A DNA stretch of 64,000 bases from NCBI RefSeq assembly GCF_039535785.1, contig NZ_BAAAXV010000009.1, forward strand, positions 186,001-250,000, written 5' to 3'. Both the position numbers and the translations under genes were made by a program. Numbering within the stretch: position 1 is the first letter of the stretch; each line of letters starts with the position of its first letter. The notes below the pieces were generated by a model. That model was not told the DNA's origin, made no database searches, and was given only the letters and a program-made list of their open reading frames with translations. This DNA is from Nonomuraea helvata (GTDB lineage Bacteria > Actinomycetota > Actinomycetes > Streptosporangiales > Streptosporangiaceae). Shown here one piece after another: positions 54,933 to 62,858 of this stretch.

Positions 54933-56278
54933 TCTGACACCTTTCCCACGATGGCGAGGACCTCGTCCCTGATCGCCTTCATCTCGGTCTCGTCGGCCGC
55001 CTCGGCGTTCAGCCTGAGCAGCGGCTCGGTGTTGGACGCCCGCAGGTTGAACCACCAGCCGGGCCCGGTCACGGTCAGCCCGTCGAGCTCGTCGAACTCC
55101 CCGCGCCCCGCGAACGCCTCCCGCACTCGCCGCAACGCGTCGCCCTGGTCCGCCACGGCGCTGTTGAGCTCGCCCGAGGCGTGGTAGCGGGAGTAGACCT
55201 CCACCAGCTCCGACAGCGGTCGATCCTGCTCGCCGAGCGCGGCCAGCACGTGCAGCGCCGCCAGCATCCCGGAGTCCGCGAACCAGAAGTCGCGGAAGTA
55301 GTAGTGGGCCGAGTGCTCGCCGCCGAAGACGGCTCCTGTGCGGGCCATCTCGGCCTTGATGAACGAGTGCCCGACCCGCGTGCGCACGGGCACGCCGCCG
55401 TGCTCGCGCACGATCTCGGGAACCGCGAGCGACGTGATCAGGTTGTGGATGATCGTCGCCCCGGGATATTTGGCCAGCTCGCGCGCGGCGACCAGCGCCG
55501 TGACGGCCGACGGCGAAACCGACTCCCCGCGCTCGTCGATCACCCAGCACCGGTCGGCGTCGCCGTCGAACGCCAGCCCGATGTCGGCCCCGCCCTCGAC
55601 CACGGCCCGCTGGAGGTCGACGAGGTTCTGGGGCTCGATGGGGTTGGCCTCGTGGTTGGGGAAGTTGCCGTCCAGCTCGAAGTAGAGCGGGGTCAGCTCG
55701 ATCGGCAGCCCCTCGAACACGGCGGGCACGGTGTGGCCGCCCATGCCGTTGCCCGCGTCCACGACGACCTTGAGCGGCCGGATGCCGGTGAGGTCGACGA
55801 GCGTGCGCAGATGGTGGGCGTAGCCCTGCAGCAGGTCCTTCTCGATCAGCGACCCGCTGGGCGTGGCGGTGATGCCCACCAGCTCGGTGGCCCTGTCACG
55901 GATCTCGCTCAGGCCCGTGTCGCCGCCGATCGGCACCGCGCCCGACCGGCACATCTTCATGCCGTTGTAGCGGGCGGGGTTGTGGCTGGCGGTGAACATC
56001 ACGCCGGGCAGCCCGAGGCTCCCGCTAGCGTAGTAGAGCAGGTCGGTGGAGCCGAGCCCCGCGTGCACGACATCGGCGCGGCGCGAACGTGCGCCCCGGA
56101 TGAACGCGTCGGCCAGCGGCCTGGAGGACTCACGCATGTCGTGCGCGACGACAACCGAATCGGCCCCCGTGACCTCGACGAAGGCCGCTCCCACGGCCTC
56201 GGCGGTCGGCTCGTCGAGCTCGTCGGGCACCACGCCGCGAACGTCGTACGCTTTGAAGATCTTGGCGAGGTCGCCCAC
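54929..56278 (-). CDS. manB: Phosphomannomutase/phosphoglucomutase
   Basis: A 449-residue alpha-D-phosphohexomutase. The phosphoserine loop is VMFTASHNPARYNGMKMC, the metal loop LAFDGDADRCWVID, the sugar loop GGEHSAHYYFRD, and the phosphate-binding loop near the C-terminus RASNTEPLLRLN. It interconverts mannose-6-P and mannose-1-P (or the glucose equivalents). First gene of the manB-Trm112-isomerase operon with 4-bp overlaps. Confidence 0.96.
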   Translation of the reverse strand: MGDLAKIFKAYDVRGVVPDELDEPTAEAVGAAFVEVTGADSVVVAHDMRESSRPLADAFIRGARSRRADVVHAGLGSTDLLYYASGSLGLPGVMFTASHNPARYNGMKMCRSGAVPIGGDTGLSEIRDRATELVGITATPSGSLIEKDLLQGYAHHLRTLVDLTGIRPLKVVVDAGNGMGGHTVPAVFEGLPIELTPLYFELDGNFPNHEANPIEPQNLVDLQRAVVEGGADIGLAFDGDADRCWVIDERGESVSPSAVTALVAARELAKYPGATIIHNLITSLAVPEIVREHGGVPVRTRVGHSFIKAEMARTGAVFGGEHSAHYYFRDFWFADSGMLAALHVLAALGEQDRPLSELVEVYSRYHASGELNSAVADQGDALRRVREAFAGRGEFDELDGLTVTGPGWWFNLRASNTEPLLRLNAEAADETEMKAIRDEVLAIVGKVSE

Positions 56279-56434
56279 TCTCCAGCTCCGCCCCTAGGTC
56301 GTTTCTCCGTGTCTACCGAGCATCTTTCGTCAGCTTAGCGATCCTGGGCGAGACATAGGGTCCGGGAACGTTTCCCATCGTGGCCGGGAGGCGTACGCGC
56401 TGGTGTGCAGGCGGAACTCCGCCGATGGCCCAGT

Positions 56435-56538
56435 CAGTTGGCGGGGTCAGTTGGCGGGGCCGGTTGGCGGGGCCGGTTGGCGGGGCCGGTTGGCGGGGCC
56501 GGTTGGCGGGGCCGGTTGGCGGGGCCGGTTGGCGAGGT
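56435..56538. repeat. Minisatellite: eight tandem copies of a 13-bp unit
   Basis: CGGTTGGCGGGGC is repeated perfectly five times (56461-56525), with two variant copies before (CAGTTGGCGGGGT and CAGTTGGCGGGGC) and one after (CGGTTGGCGAGGT). It totals exactly 8 x 13 bp. It ends 9 bp from the 3' end of the DUF3499 gene in the gap before manB (56279-56546). A 13-bp period cannot be translated in a stable frame, so it is noncoding. Confidence 0.97.
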
Positions 56539-56546
56539 CAGGCGGC

Positions 56547-56915
56547 TTACCGGTCGCGGTGCTGCTGGGCCGAGCGCAGGACGCGCAGATGCCCTCTGCG
56601 TCCGACCTCGACGCCCTGACCGACCGGCTCGCCGCCACCGGACGGCGTGGGCCGCGCGGCCTCCCTGACCGCGTTCGCCAGCGCCTCGAGGTCGTCGGAA
56701 CTCGGGGACGCGCCGTCCGTCGGCAGCCGTACCACCTCCCAGCCGCGGGGGGCGGTCAGTCGCTCAGCGTGTTCGGCGCACAGGTCGTAACAGTGTGGCT
56801 CCGCGTACGTCGCCAGGGGGCCGAGAACAGCGGTCGAGTCGGCGTATACGTACGTGAGCGTGAAGACGGCAGGCTGACTGCAGGCGGTGCGGGAACAGCG
56901 GCGGACGGGGCTCAC
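56547..56915 (-). CDS. DUF3499 family protein
   Basis: A 122-residue actinobacterial protein. From the GTG at 56915 it reads SPVRRCSRTACSQPAVFTL, then YADSTAVLGPLATYAEPHCY and DLCAEHAERLTAPRGWEVVR, an almost invariant signature of DUF3499. Four cysteines and a His suggest a zinc site. The C-terminus after about residue 85 is low in complexity. The frame is open further upstream, but the family begins here. Always near manB and a metallopeptidase-family gene in actinobacteria, as here. Function unknown. Confidence 0.88.
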   Translation of the reverse strand: MSPVRRCSRTACSQPAVFTLTYVYADSTAVLGPLATYAEPHCYDLCAEHAERLTAPRGWEVVRLPTDGASPSSDDLEALANAVREAARPTPSGGGEPVGQGVEVGRRGHLRVLRSAQQHRDR

Positions 56916-57258
56916 GGAGGGACCGTATCTGGTAAGAGTGCGAGGCGCCACTATCTGAGCGCTCTTAACGAGCGTGTCGCCACAATTCGGACACCTGTCG
57001 CAGCCTTTCCACCCACATGCCCCGAAGACCCCAGCACCGGAAACCCCGAAATCAACGGGCGATCGCCCTTCCCCAGCACCGCCTGGGAGCCGTATTCCGG
57101 GCATGCGTTCCGTCCTCTGTCTGCTGCCCGCAACCCCACCCTGCCTGCCGCCCCAGAGAACCGTCTTCAGACGACCGCCGCCCAAGGCGGGGCCCGGTCA
57201 GGTTTTCGGGGTCACACCACTCCCCGGAGCGACTGGACCAGACCCTAAACTGGCTTTC
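56916..57258. promoter_or_regulatory. Divergent promoter region, DUF3499 / metallopeptidase-family gene
   Basis: 343 bp between divergent starts hold no recognisable gene. The minus-strand frame upstream of DUF3499 stays open and includes a CDRCPNC pair, but lacks family support. An imperfect dyad CGCTC-TTAAC-GAGCG lies near 56961-56975. Several CCCCAG/CCCCGG runs occur around 57000-57100. No operator is assigned. Confidence 0.3.
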
Positions 57259-57699
57259 GTGACTCAGCAGCGCGGCCCCAGACGGCGCGATCGCCACGGT
57301 CGCGGCCTCCGCGGCCCGCTCGCGCCCTCCCACGTGCCCATGTCCAAGTCCCGCAGCGAGCGCTTCGACGACCTCGTGCTGGACGCGGTGGACCGGCTCC
57401 GCCCCCGCTGGGAGCGCCAGCTTTCGGCGGTGGAGTTCGCGGTGGAGGAGGTCCCGCCGCTGAGCGAGCTGGGCGACGGGCCCAGTCTGAGCGCGGACCC
57501 GATCCCGTTCGGCCGCGCGGACGCGGCGAGCGGCCAGAACCCGGCGTCGATCGTGGTCTACCGGCGGCCGCTGGAGGCGAGGGCGAGAGACCGCGACACC
57601 CTGGGCGCCATGGTCCACGACACGGTGGTGGAACAGGTGGCCACCCTCCTGGGCCTCTCCCCGGAGACCGTCGACCCGGGCTACGACGACCGCCGCTGA
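57259..57699 (+). CDS. Metallopeptidase-family (zincin-like fold) protein with degenerate zinc motif
   Basis: A 146-residue protein. A basic N-terminus (QQRGPRRRDRHGRGLRGP) precedes the small zincin-like domain with FDDLVLDAVDRLRPRWERQL, PIPFGRADAASGQNPAS and the C-terminal LLGLSPETVDPGYDD. Where active members carry HExxH, this reads MVHDTVVEQVA, so the catalytic Glu and second His are missing and proteolysis is unlikely. The GTG start at 57259 follows no strong site. Divergent from DUF3499, as in other actinobacteria. Confidence 0.85.
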   Translation: MTQQRGPRRRDRHGRGLRGPLAPSHVPMSKSRSERFDDLVLDAVDRLRPRWERQLSAVEFAVEEVPPLSELGDGPSLSADPIPFGRADAASGQNPASIVVYRRPLEARARDRDTLGAMVHDTVVEQVATLLGLSPETVDPGYDDRR

Positions 57700-57706
57700 C
57701 CGGGGC

Positions 57707-58609
57707 CTAACAGCACGGTCCTCCGCAAGGGGCGGCGAGAGGAGACTTCTCCGCCGAGAAGAAGTCCGAGAGCGCCGTGGCCAGTGCCTCCGGAGCCTCC
57801 TCCGCCATGTGGTGCCCCGAGTCGATGCCGTGTCCCCGCACGTCCGTAGCCCATTCTCGCCAGATCGCCACAGGATCCCCGTGCAGCTCCTCGAGATCGT
57901 CCCGGAGGGACCACAGGACGAGCAGGGGACACGTCACCCGCTTTCCGGCAGCGTGATCGGCCTCCTCGTCGTGCCGATCCACGGCGAGGCCGGCTCGATA
58001 GTCCTCGAGCATGGCTCGCACCACCTCGGGCTGGCGCGTGGCCTCCCGCCATTCGTCATAGTTCTCCTGCCCCATCTTCGCCGGATCGCCGTGGTACCAG
58101 CCGTCCGGATCGGCGTTGATGACACGCTCCGGGATCTCCGGCTGGGCGAAGAAGAACCAGTGCCACCAACTGCTCACGAACTTGGCGTTCGCCCGCCTGA
58201 GGTGCTCGCTGATCGGGATGCAGTCGAGCAGGGCCAGGCGTACGACCTCCGTCGGGTGATCGAGCGCGAGCCGGAGGGCCACGTAACTTCCGCGGTCGTG
58301 ACCCGCCGCGGCGAAGCGCTCGTGGCCCAGCGCCCGCATGAGACGCACCATGTCTCCCGCCATGGCACATTTCGAGTGGGCCGAGTGATCGGGAGTCGGC
58401 GCCGGGCCTCGAGACCTGCCGTAACCGCGCAGGTCCGGGCAGACCACCGTGAAACCCTGCCGTACAAGGCGGGGGGCGACCTCATGCCACGTGGCGGCCG
58501 TGCGCGGGTGCCCGTGTAACAGCAGGACGGGAAAGCCTTCTCCGCCGTGGCGGACGTGCAGCGACGCGTCGCCCACATCGATGTCTTCGGTCACGAAGCC
58601 TTCGAACAT
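57707..58609 (-). CDS. Alpha/beta hydrolase, haloacetate dehalogenase-like
   Basis: A 300-residue alpha/beta hydrolase resembling fluoroacetate dehalogenase. The nucleophile elbow has Asp: FAAAGHDRGSYVALRLALDHP. The oxyanion segment is LLLHGHPRTAATWHEVAP, the halide-site Trp region SSWWHWFFFAQPEIPE, and the catalytic His GHHMAEEAPEAL. In true fluoroacetate dehalogenases two arginines (R-x-x-R after the Asp) hold the carboxylate; here the second is Tyr. Another haloacid or an epoxide/ester could be the substrate. A Cys-rich tail (CGGPCC) is unusual. Confidence 0.87.
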   Translation of the reverse strand: MFEGFVTEDIDVGDASLHVRHGGEGFPVLLLHGHPRTAATWHEVAPRLVRQGFTVVCPDLRGYGRSRGPAPTPDHSAHSKCAMAGDMVRLMRALGHERFAAAGHDRGSYVALRLALDHPTEVVRLALLDCIPISEHLRRANAKFVSSWWHWFFFAQPEIPERVINADPDGWYHGDPAKMGQENYDEWREATRQPEVVRAMLEDYRAGLAVDRHDEEADHAAGKRVTCPLLVLWSLRDDLEELHGDPVAIWREWATDVRGHGIDSGHHMAEEAPEALATALSDFFSAEKSPLAAPCGGPCC

Positions 58610-58638
58610 GCGGCTTGTGGTTCCCCGAGGGCGGGCCT

Positions 58639-59013
58639 ATGAACGTACGCGGCCGACGTGAGCGTGAAGAAAACCCGAGGAGCGGCGAACTCTGGGCGGC
58701 GGTCAGCACGGTGTTCTTCAACCCGGAGGGTCCGGTGTCGCCGCAGGTCCGCGCTGCCTCGTACCGGATCCTGGCTGATCTGCCCGGCGTCCGGTCGCTG
58801 GGAGAGCTCACCGATCCGCTGGGGCGCAAGGGGCAGGCGTTCACGCGTACGGGCGAGGGATCGGAAGGCGTCGCGACCAGCCGGATCGTCATCGACCCCG
58901 TCAGCGGCCTGCCGCTGGCAAAAGAGGAGTACGAGGGAGCTGACGGGCACCGCACCTCCTACATCGCGGTACGCGCCATCGGACCCACCGACGCTCCGCC
59001 CGCACAGGAGTGA
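58639..59013 (+). pseudogene. Fragment resembling the C-terminal part of a CU044_5270 family protein
   Basis: About 124 residues containing VSPQVRAASYRILADLPGVR, GELTDPLGRKGQAFTR and RIVIDPVSGLPLAKEEY, the C-terminal pattern of the Streptosporangiales CU044_5270 family. That family normally has an N-terminal anti-sigma-like region and a membrane helix, both absent here. The start is uncertain (ATG 58639 or 58615). It is probably a truncated remnant; expression is not excluded. Confidence 0.6.
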
Positions 59014-59055
59014 CGAGCGGCAGCGCGCCGCCTCCGACGTGACTACAGTGGCCCG

Positions 59056-59574
59056 ATGCGTGAAACGTCCGGAGAACTCGACGAACTCCAGGCCCTGCTC
59101 GACGCCTCCCTGTCCCGCTCCACCACGCACCTCCGCTCGATCGTCACCGAGCGCACCCTGACCGCGGAGCAGCTCACCCAGGTCCTGGCCGGCATGTGCA
59201 CGCTCGCCCTGTCCACCGTGACGGCGAAGGGCGAGCCGCGGATCAGCGGCGTGGACGGGCACTTCCTGCACGGCAAGTGGCACTTCGGCACCGCGCGAAA
59301 CGCCGCCAAGGCCCGCCACCTCGCCGCCCGTCCCGCCGCCGGCGCCGCGCACATGCGCGGCGAGGACCTGGGCGTGTTCACGCACGGCACAGTGGAGATC
59401 CTCAACCCCGAGGACGGGGAGCCGGCTGCGGACTGGCCGGACCTGCTCGCGTACTTCAAGGACTTCTACGGCGACGACGCCTTCGACTGGGACGACGACG
59501 TGGTCTTCTACCGGCTGCACCCGCACTGGATGACCGTCTACGCCCCCGACTTCGCGAAGCTCACCGCCACGTGA
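59056..59574 (+). CDS. Pyridoxamine 5'-phosphate oxidase-fold (FMN-binding split barrel) protein
   Basis: A 172-residue split-barrel flavin- or F420-binding protein. The core reads CTLALSTVTAKGEPRISGVD, HGKWHFGTARNAAKARHLAA and GEDLGVFTHGTVEILNPED, and the C-terminal WDDDVVFYRLHPHWMTVYAP matches general-stress/PNPOx-like families. It probably binds FMN or F420; F420 biosynthesis genes lie 3 kb away. Substrate unknown. It is the only intact gene in the 58.6-60.2 kb stretch of fragments. Confidence 0.85.
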   Translation: MRETSGELDELQALLDASLSRSTTHLRSIVTERTLTAEQLTQVLAGMCTLALSTVTAKGEPRISGVDGHFLHGKWHFGTARNAAKARHLAARPAAGAAHMRGEDLGVFTHGTVEILNPEDGEPAADWPDLLAYFKDFYGDDAFDWDDDVVFYRLHPHWMTVYAPDFAKLTAT

Positions 59575-59596
59575 CTCGGGCCGCAGGCAGGAGGCA

Positions 59597-59680
59597 TCAC
59601 AGCTCGCCCTCCCGCTCCTCGACGATCTCGAGGCCGTTGCCGTCCGGGTCGTGGAGAACGGTGCTCACTTGCTCGCCCAC
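59597..59680 (-). pseudogene. C-terminal VOC (glyoxalase) gene fragment
   Basis: 27 codons reading VSTVLHDPDGNGLEIVEERE, the last strand-turn motif of a VOC domain. The GTG at 59680 has AGGAGG 6 nt upstream, so a short peptide could be made, but a 27-residue piece cannot fold as a VOC domain. It is best read as a remnant whose 5' part has been lost. Confidence 0.6.
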
Positions 59681-59734
59681 TTCGGGCCTCCTGTCGTTCG
59701 GTTCACCTGGTTGGACCCGCGAACCGCGCGAAAC

Positions 59735-59899
59735 TCATCGCCGATCCAGGACGCAGTGCGTGAACGACGTGCCGGTCGTGCTGCCGAGGACCACTTCCCG
59801 GTCGTCCGGCAGGGTCAGGTGGATCACGTCGTAGTGGACGGCGCCGGGGACCGGATCCCAGGTCAGGGCCAGGCCGGTGCCGTCAGCGTTCACCGCCAT
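59735..59899 (-). pseudogene. Truncated fibronectin type III-like fragment
   Basis: 54 codons from an ATG at 59899: MAVNADGTGLALTWDPVPGA, then HYDVIHLTLPDDREVVLGST. The first strands of an Fn3-like domain are present, but it stops where the last strands should follow. Probably decayed or a chance small ORF. Confidence 0.4.
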
Positions 59900-59960
59900 A
59901 AGTGAACGGCTGTAGCGGTATGACTGTAGTGCAACGTTCGTTTGCCTGCGATGGGCCGCT

Positions 59961-60212
59961 ATGGATGAGACCTCCTCCGCCCCGGCCGGCCCTCGCGGCG
60001 GCAGGCGGGGTCGCAACCCGCGCGGCCAGGGCGAGCGGCTGCGCGAGGGCATCGTCGGCGCCGCCCTGCGACTGCTGGACGAACTCGGCGACGACCAGGC
60101 CCTGTCCATGCGCGCGGTGGCTCGGGAGATCGGCGTCGCGGCGACCTCGGTGTACATCCACTTCGCCGACCGGGACGCGCTCGTGCCGGCCACACCGCGG
60201 CAGGAGATGTGA
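59961..60212 (+). pseudogene. TetR family regulator fragment (DNA-binding domain only)
   Basis: 83 residues with a basic N-terminus and a TetR HTH: ALRLLDELGDDQALSMRAVA, then REIGVAATSVYIHFADRDAL. It stops right after the HTH (VPATPRQEM), so the ~120-residue ligand and dimer domain is missing. It ends at the whiB terminator, suggesting a deletion joined it to this point. Confidence 0.75.
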
Positions 60213-60215
60213 AAA

Positions 60216-60243
60216 GGGGTCACGCGGTCGCCCGCGTGACCCC
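60216..60243. terminator. Hairpin terminator of whiB
   Basis: GGGGTCACGCG (60216-60226) pairs perfectly with CGCGTGACCCC (60233-60243) around a 6-nt loop. It lies 14 bp past the whiB stop on the minus strand, and aaaa before it gives a U-run in that orientation. Confidence 0.88.
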
Positions 60244-60257
60244 TGTCACCCATATAC

Positions 60258-60518
60258 CTAAACGGCCTGGCGCTTGATCCGTCTGCGCTCTCGCTCGGAC
60301 AACCCTCCCCAGATGCCGAACCGCTCATCGTGCTCGAGTGCGTATTCCAGACACTCGGCACGGACTTCGCATGATCGGCAGACCTTCTTGGCCTCTCTGG
60401 TGGAGCCACCCTTCTCCGGGAAGAACGCCTCCGGATCCGTCTGCGCGCACAACGCGCGCTCCTGCCAGCCGAGTTCTTCAGCGTCAAGCTGATCCTGTGC
60501 GATGACCGGATCGGTCAC
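60258..60518 (-). CDS. whiB: WhiB-family Fe-S transcription factor WhiB
   Basis: An 86-residue Wbl protein. Four cysteines for the 4Fe-4S cluster are in WQERALCAQTDP and KVCRSCEVRAECLEYA. The G-W motif is ERFGIWGGLSERERRRIK and the tail is basic. The sequence DAEELGWQERALCAQTDPEA is that of WhiB itself (SCO3034/WhiB2), needed for sporulation septation with WhiA. The GTG start at 60518 follows GGGAGG. Position beside fbiA and manB agrees with Streptomyces order. Confidence 0.95.
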   Translation of the reverse strand: MTDPVIAQDQLDAEELGWQERALCAQTDPEAFFPEKGGSTREAKKVCRSCEVRAECLEYALEHDERFGIWGGLSERERRRIKRQAV

Positions 60519-60835
60519 TGCACACCTCCCTGCCGCCCGCCCGCAATGGAGCCCCCCATGGACGCCTTCCTTATTACCCACCCACTGGAAGGCGTAACAA
60601 CATGGTTGTAATTACACGCGTGTGCCGTAGCCGACGTCAAGCGGCATGCAGCTATCCGGGGAAAGACCAGAGCTCGCCCCGGTGTGCTTGGCATGTGATG
60701 TTCACACCCGGCCGACACCCTTTGCTCTCGGGGTCGGCAAGGCTTCTTCAACGTGTCAGCGGTCCGAACCGTACCAGGGCGGGATAGACACCCGCCCGTG
60801 GCCCACCTTCTCTCTAACCGTTCATTGCCGGTCCG
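60519..60835. promoter_or_regulatory. whiB promoter region (317 bp) with dyads and GACAC motifs
   Basis: No gene is visible here. An inverted repeat TAACAAC-ATG-GTTGTAA lies at 60595-60611 and a perfect 10-bp palindrome ACACGCGTGT at 60614-60623. GACAC, the WhiA core, occurs near 60712, and on the other strand near 60754 (gtgtc). whiB promoters are known targets of developmental regulators such as BldD and WhiA. Binding here is inferred. Confidence 0.45.
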
Positions 60836-62677
60836 TTACCTGCGTGGCTCGTTGGGCGTGTATATGGCTGTTGGGTCGATCGGGTCGTCCCCCGGGCGGG
60901 AGCCGTAGGCCGAGGGGTCGAGCCGCATCGTCGCGTCCCCGCCCTCCGGCTGGGGCCAGCCCGGCTGCTGCTGCTGGGCCTGGTGAGTGGGCTGGTACTG
61001 GCCCTGCTGGGGCTCGTAGCCGCCCTGCGCCGGCTGCTGCGGGTGGCCGAACGGGTCGTCGTACGACCTGGGCGCCTGGTTGGAGTAGTCGGGCACGTGC
61101 AGCTCCGGCTGGGTGCCGACCGTGGAGTGCTGGTACGTCTCGGCCTGCTGGTAGGCGTCCATGAGCTGCTGGGACCGCGGGTCCACGGGCGGGTCGGGCT
61201 CCTGGTACGGCGCGGCGTACTCGTGGCCGGAGTAACCGGTGAACGGCTGGCCGCCCTGCGAGTCGAAGGCGCTCTGGCCGAAGTGCGACTGCTGCTCGGG
61301 GGCCGGGGGGTACGGCACGCTCGGAGCGGTGTCGGCCGCCGGCGTCGGGAACGCCTGGCCGGCGAAGGCGTTGGGCGCGGGCTCCGGCGGGGCATAAAGG
61401 TTGGCCTGGTCGGCTGCGGGTGGGGCATACGGGTTGACCTGGTCCGCCGCGGGCGGTGCGTACGGATTGGCCTGGTGGTCCGCAGGTGGCGCGTACGGGT
61501 TGACCTGGTCGGCCGCGGGCGGGGCGTAGGGGTTGGGCTGATCCGCGGGCGGGGCGTACGGGTTGGAGTGGTCGGCCGCGGCAGGCGCGTAGGGGTTGGG
61601 GCTCGGCTGGCCGTAGACGTTCGGCTGGCTGTCGGCGGGCACGTACGGGGCGGGCTGGTACTCGGCGGCCGGCGGAGTGTTGTACTCCGGGACCGACGGA
61701 GCCGTGTCGGCGGGGGCGTAGGGCGACTGGCCGAAGCTCTGCGGCGCGTAGGACTGGTCGGGCTGGCCCTGGTCCGAGGGGGCGGCGGGCAGGGCGCCTC
61801 TGATCTGCGGCGACTGGAACTGCTGGGGCTGCTGCGCGGCGGCGGCGTGTTGGGGCTGGGCCGTCTGGGGGTCGGGCTGGCCGCCGAAGCTAGGGGGCTG
61901 CTCGCCGTACTGACCTGACGGGGGCTGCTGGCCGTACTGGCCCGACTGGGGCTGCTGGCCGTACTCAGGTTGCTGGCCGTACTGACCGGAGTCGGGCTGA
62001 GGGGCGTACTGGCCGGACTCGGGCTGTTGGCCGTAACCCGGCTGCGAGCCCGGCTGGGGCTGGGCGTACCCGCCGGAGGGCGGCTGCTGCCCGTAACCCG
62101 GCTGCTGGCCGGACGGGGGCTGCTGGGGGTAAGGGGGCTGGCCGTAGCCGGGGCCAGGCTGGGGCTGCTCGGGCTGGCCGAACTGCTGCTGCGACTGCCC
62201 GAAGTACGGAGCCTGCTGGCCGAACTGCTGCTGGTTGTAGACCTGCGCGGGCCGCTCGGGAAGGACCTGCGGGAGCAGATAGACGAGCGCGATGGCGGCC
62301 AGCGCGATGTAGGGCACACCGAGGAGCACCATCTGCACCGTCACCCAGCCGCCGATCCCGGCGAACAGGCCGAGCAGCAGAGACAGCGTGCCGAACACCG
62401 AGACCATCAGCAGCCCGGCCGCCGACCCGTACATGATCGGCTTGGCCTTGGGCGACGGCTCGCCGACCTTGGTCACCAGCAGCACGGCGCCGAGCAGCAG
62501 TGCCGTCACCACGGGGTTCGTCAGGTCCAGGGCGTTCCTGGCGGCGCGCACGGTCAGGCCGAACCCGGTCGAGCCCACCAGGATGTCGCCCAGCACCAGC
62601 AGCACGGTCAGCAACCCGGCGACGAGCATGATCCAGGCGGCCGGATCTCTCAGCCGCGCGACGTCAATTTTGCTCAC
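60836..62677 (-). CDS. Membrane protein with long Gln/Pro/Tyr-rich repeat tail
   Basis: About 613 residues. The start is set at the GTG at 62677 (VSKIDVARLRDPAAWIML) after GGGGGTAG. Four membrane helices occupy residues ~15-140 (MLVAGLLTVLLVLGDILVGS; LLLGAVLLVTKVG). The remaining ~450 residues are disordered: GQYGQQPxxGQ units first, then at least six NPYAPPA-ADQ-type heptamer/decamer repeats. It ends with acidic-basic motifs ATMRLDPSAYG and DPTAIYTPNEPRR, whose threonines could be Ser/Thr-kinase sites. No known domain in the tail. Function unknown; a scaffold at the membrane is one possibility. Confidence 0.8.
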   Translation of the reverse strand: MSKIDVARLRDPAAWIMLVAGLLTVLLVLGDILVGSTGFGLTVRAARNALDLTNPVVTALLLGAVLLVTKVGEPSPKAKPIMYGSAAGLLMVSVFGTLSLLLGLFAGIGGWVTVQMVLLGVPYIALAAIALVYLLPQVLPERPAQVYNQQQFGQQAPYFGQSQQQFGQPEQPQPGPGYGQPPYPQQPPSGQQPGYGQQPPSGGYAQPQPGSQPGYGQQPESGQYAPQPDSGQYGQQPEYGQQPQSGQYGQQPPSGQYGEQPPSFGGQPDPQTAQPQHAAAAQQPQQFQSPQIRGALPAAPSDQGQPDQSYAPQSFGQSPYAPADTAPSVPEYNTPPAAEYQPAPYVPADSQPNVYGQPSPNPYAPAAADHSNPYAPPADQPNPYAPPAADQVNPYAPPADHQANPYAPPAADQVNPYAPPAADQANLYAPPEPAPNAFAGQAFPTPAADTAPSVPYPPAPEQQSHFGQSAFDSQGGQPFTGYSGHEYAAPYQEPDPPVDPRSQQLMDAYQQAETYQHSTVGTQPELHVPDYSNQAPRSYDDPFGHPQQPAQGGYEPQQGQYQPTHQAQQQQPGWPQPEGGDATMRLDPSAYGSRPGDDPIDPTAIYTPNEPRR

Positions 62678-62858
62678 AACTACCCCCAACCGACCCATTG
62701 GTCCGAAGGGAGTTTGCCACATCACTGACTTGGACGGCGGGAGTCCCAGGAACCTCCCGCATCCCAATTCGGTCTACACCTGGCATTTCTCTCATAACAG
62801 CTTGAGTAAAACCCCTCCCGAGAGGGGCTTGTCAGGGGCCGATGGAAGACTGGGCGGC

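Noticed and set aside
56435..56538. Possible CRISPR array
   Set aside because: The 13-bp units are directly adjacent with no spacers, so it is a minisatellite.
58482..59526. Long minus-strand frames opposite 58.5-59.5 kb
   Set aside because: Low-complexity shadows of the hydrolase, fragment and split-barrel genes on the other strand.
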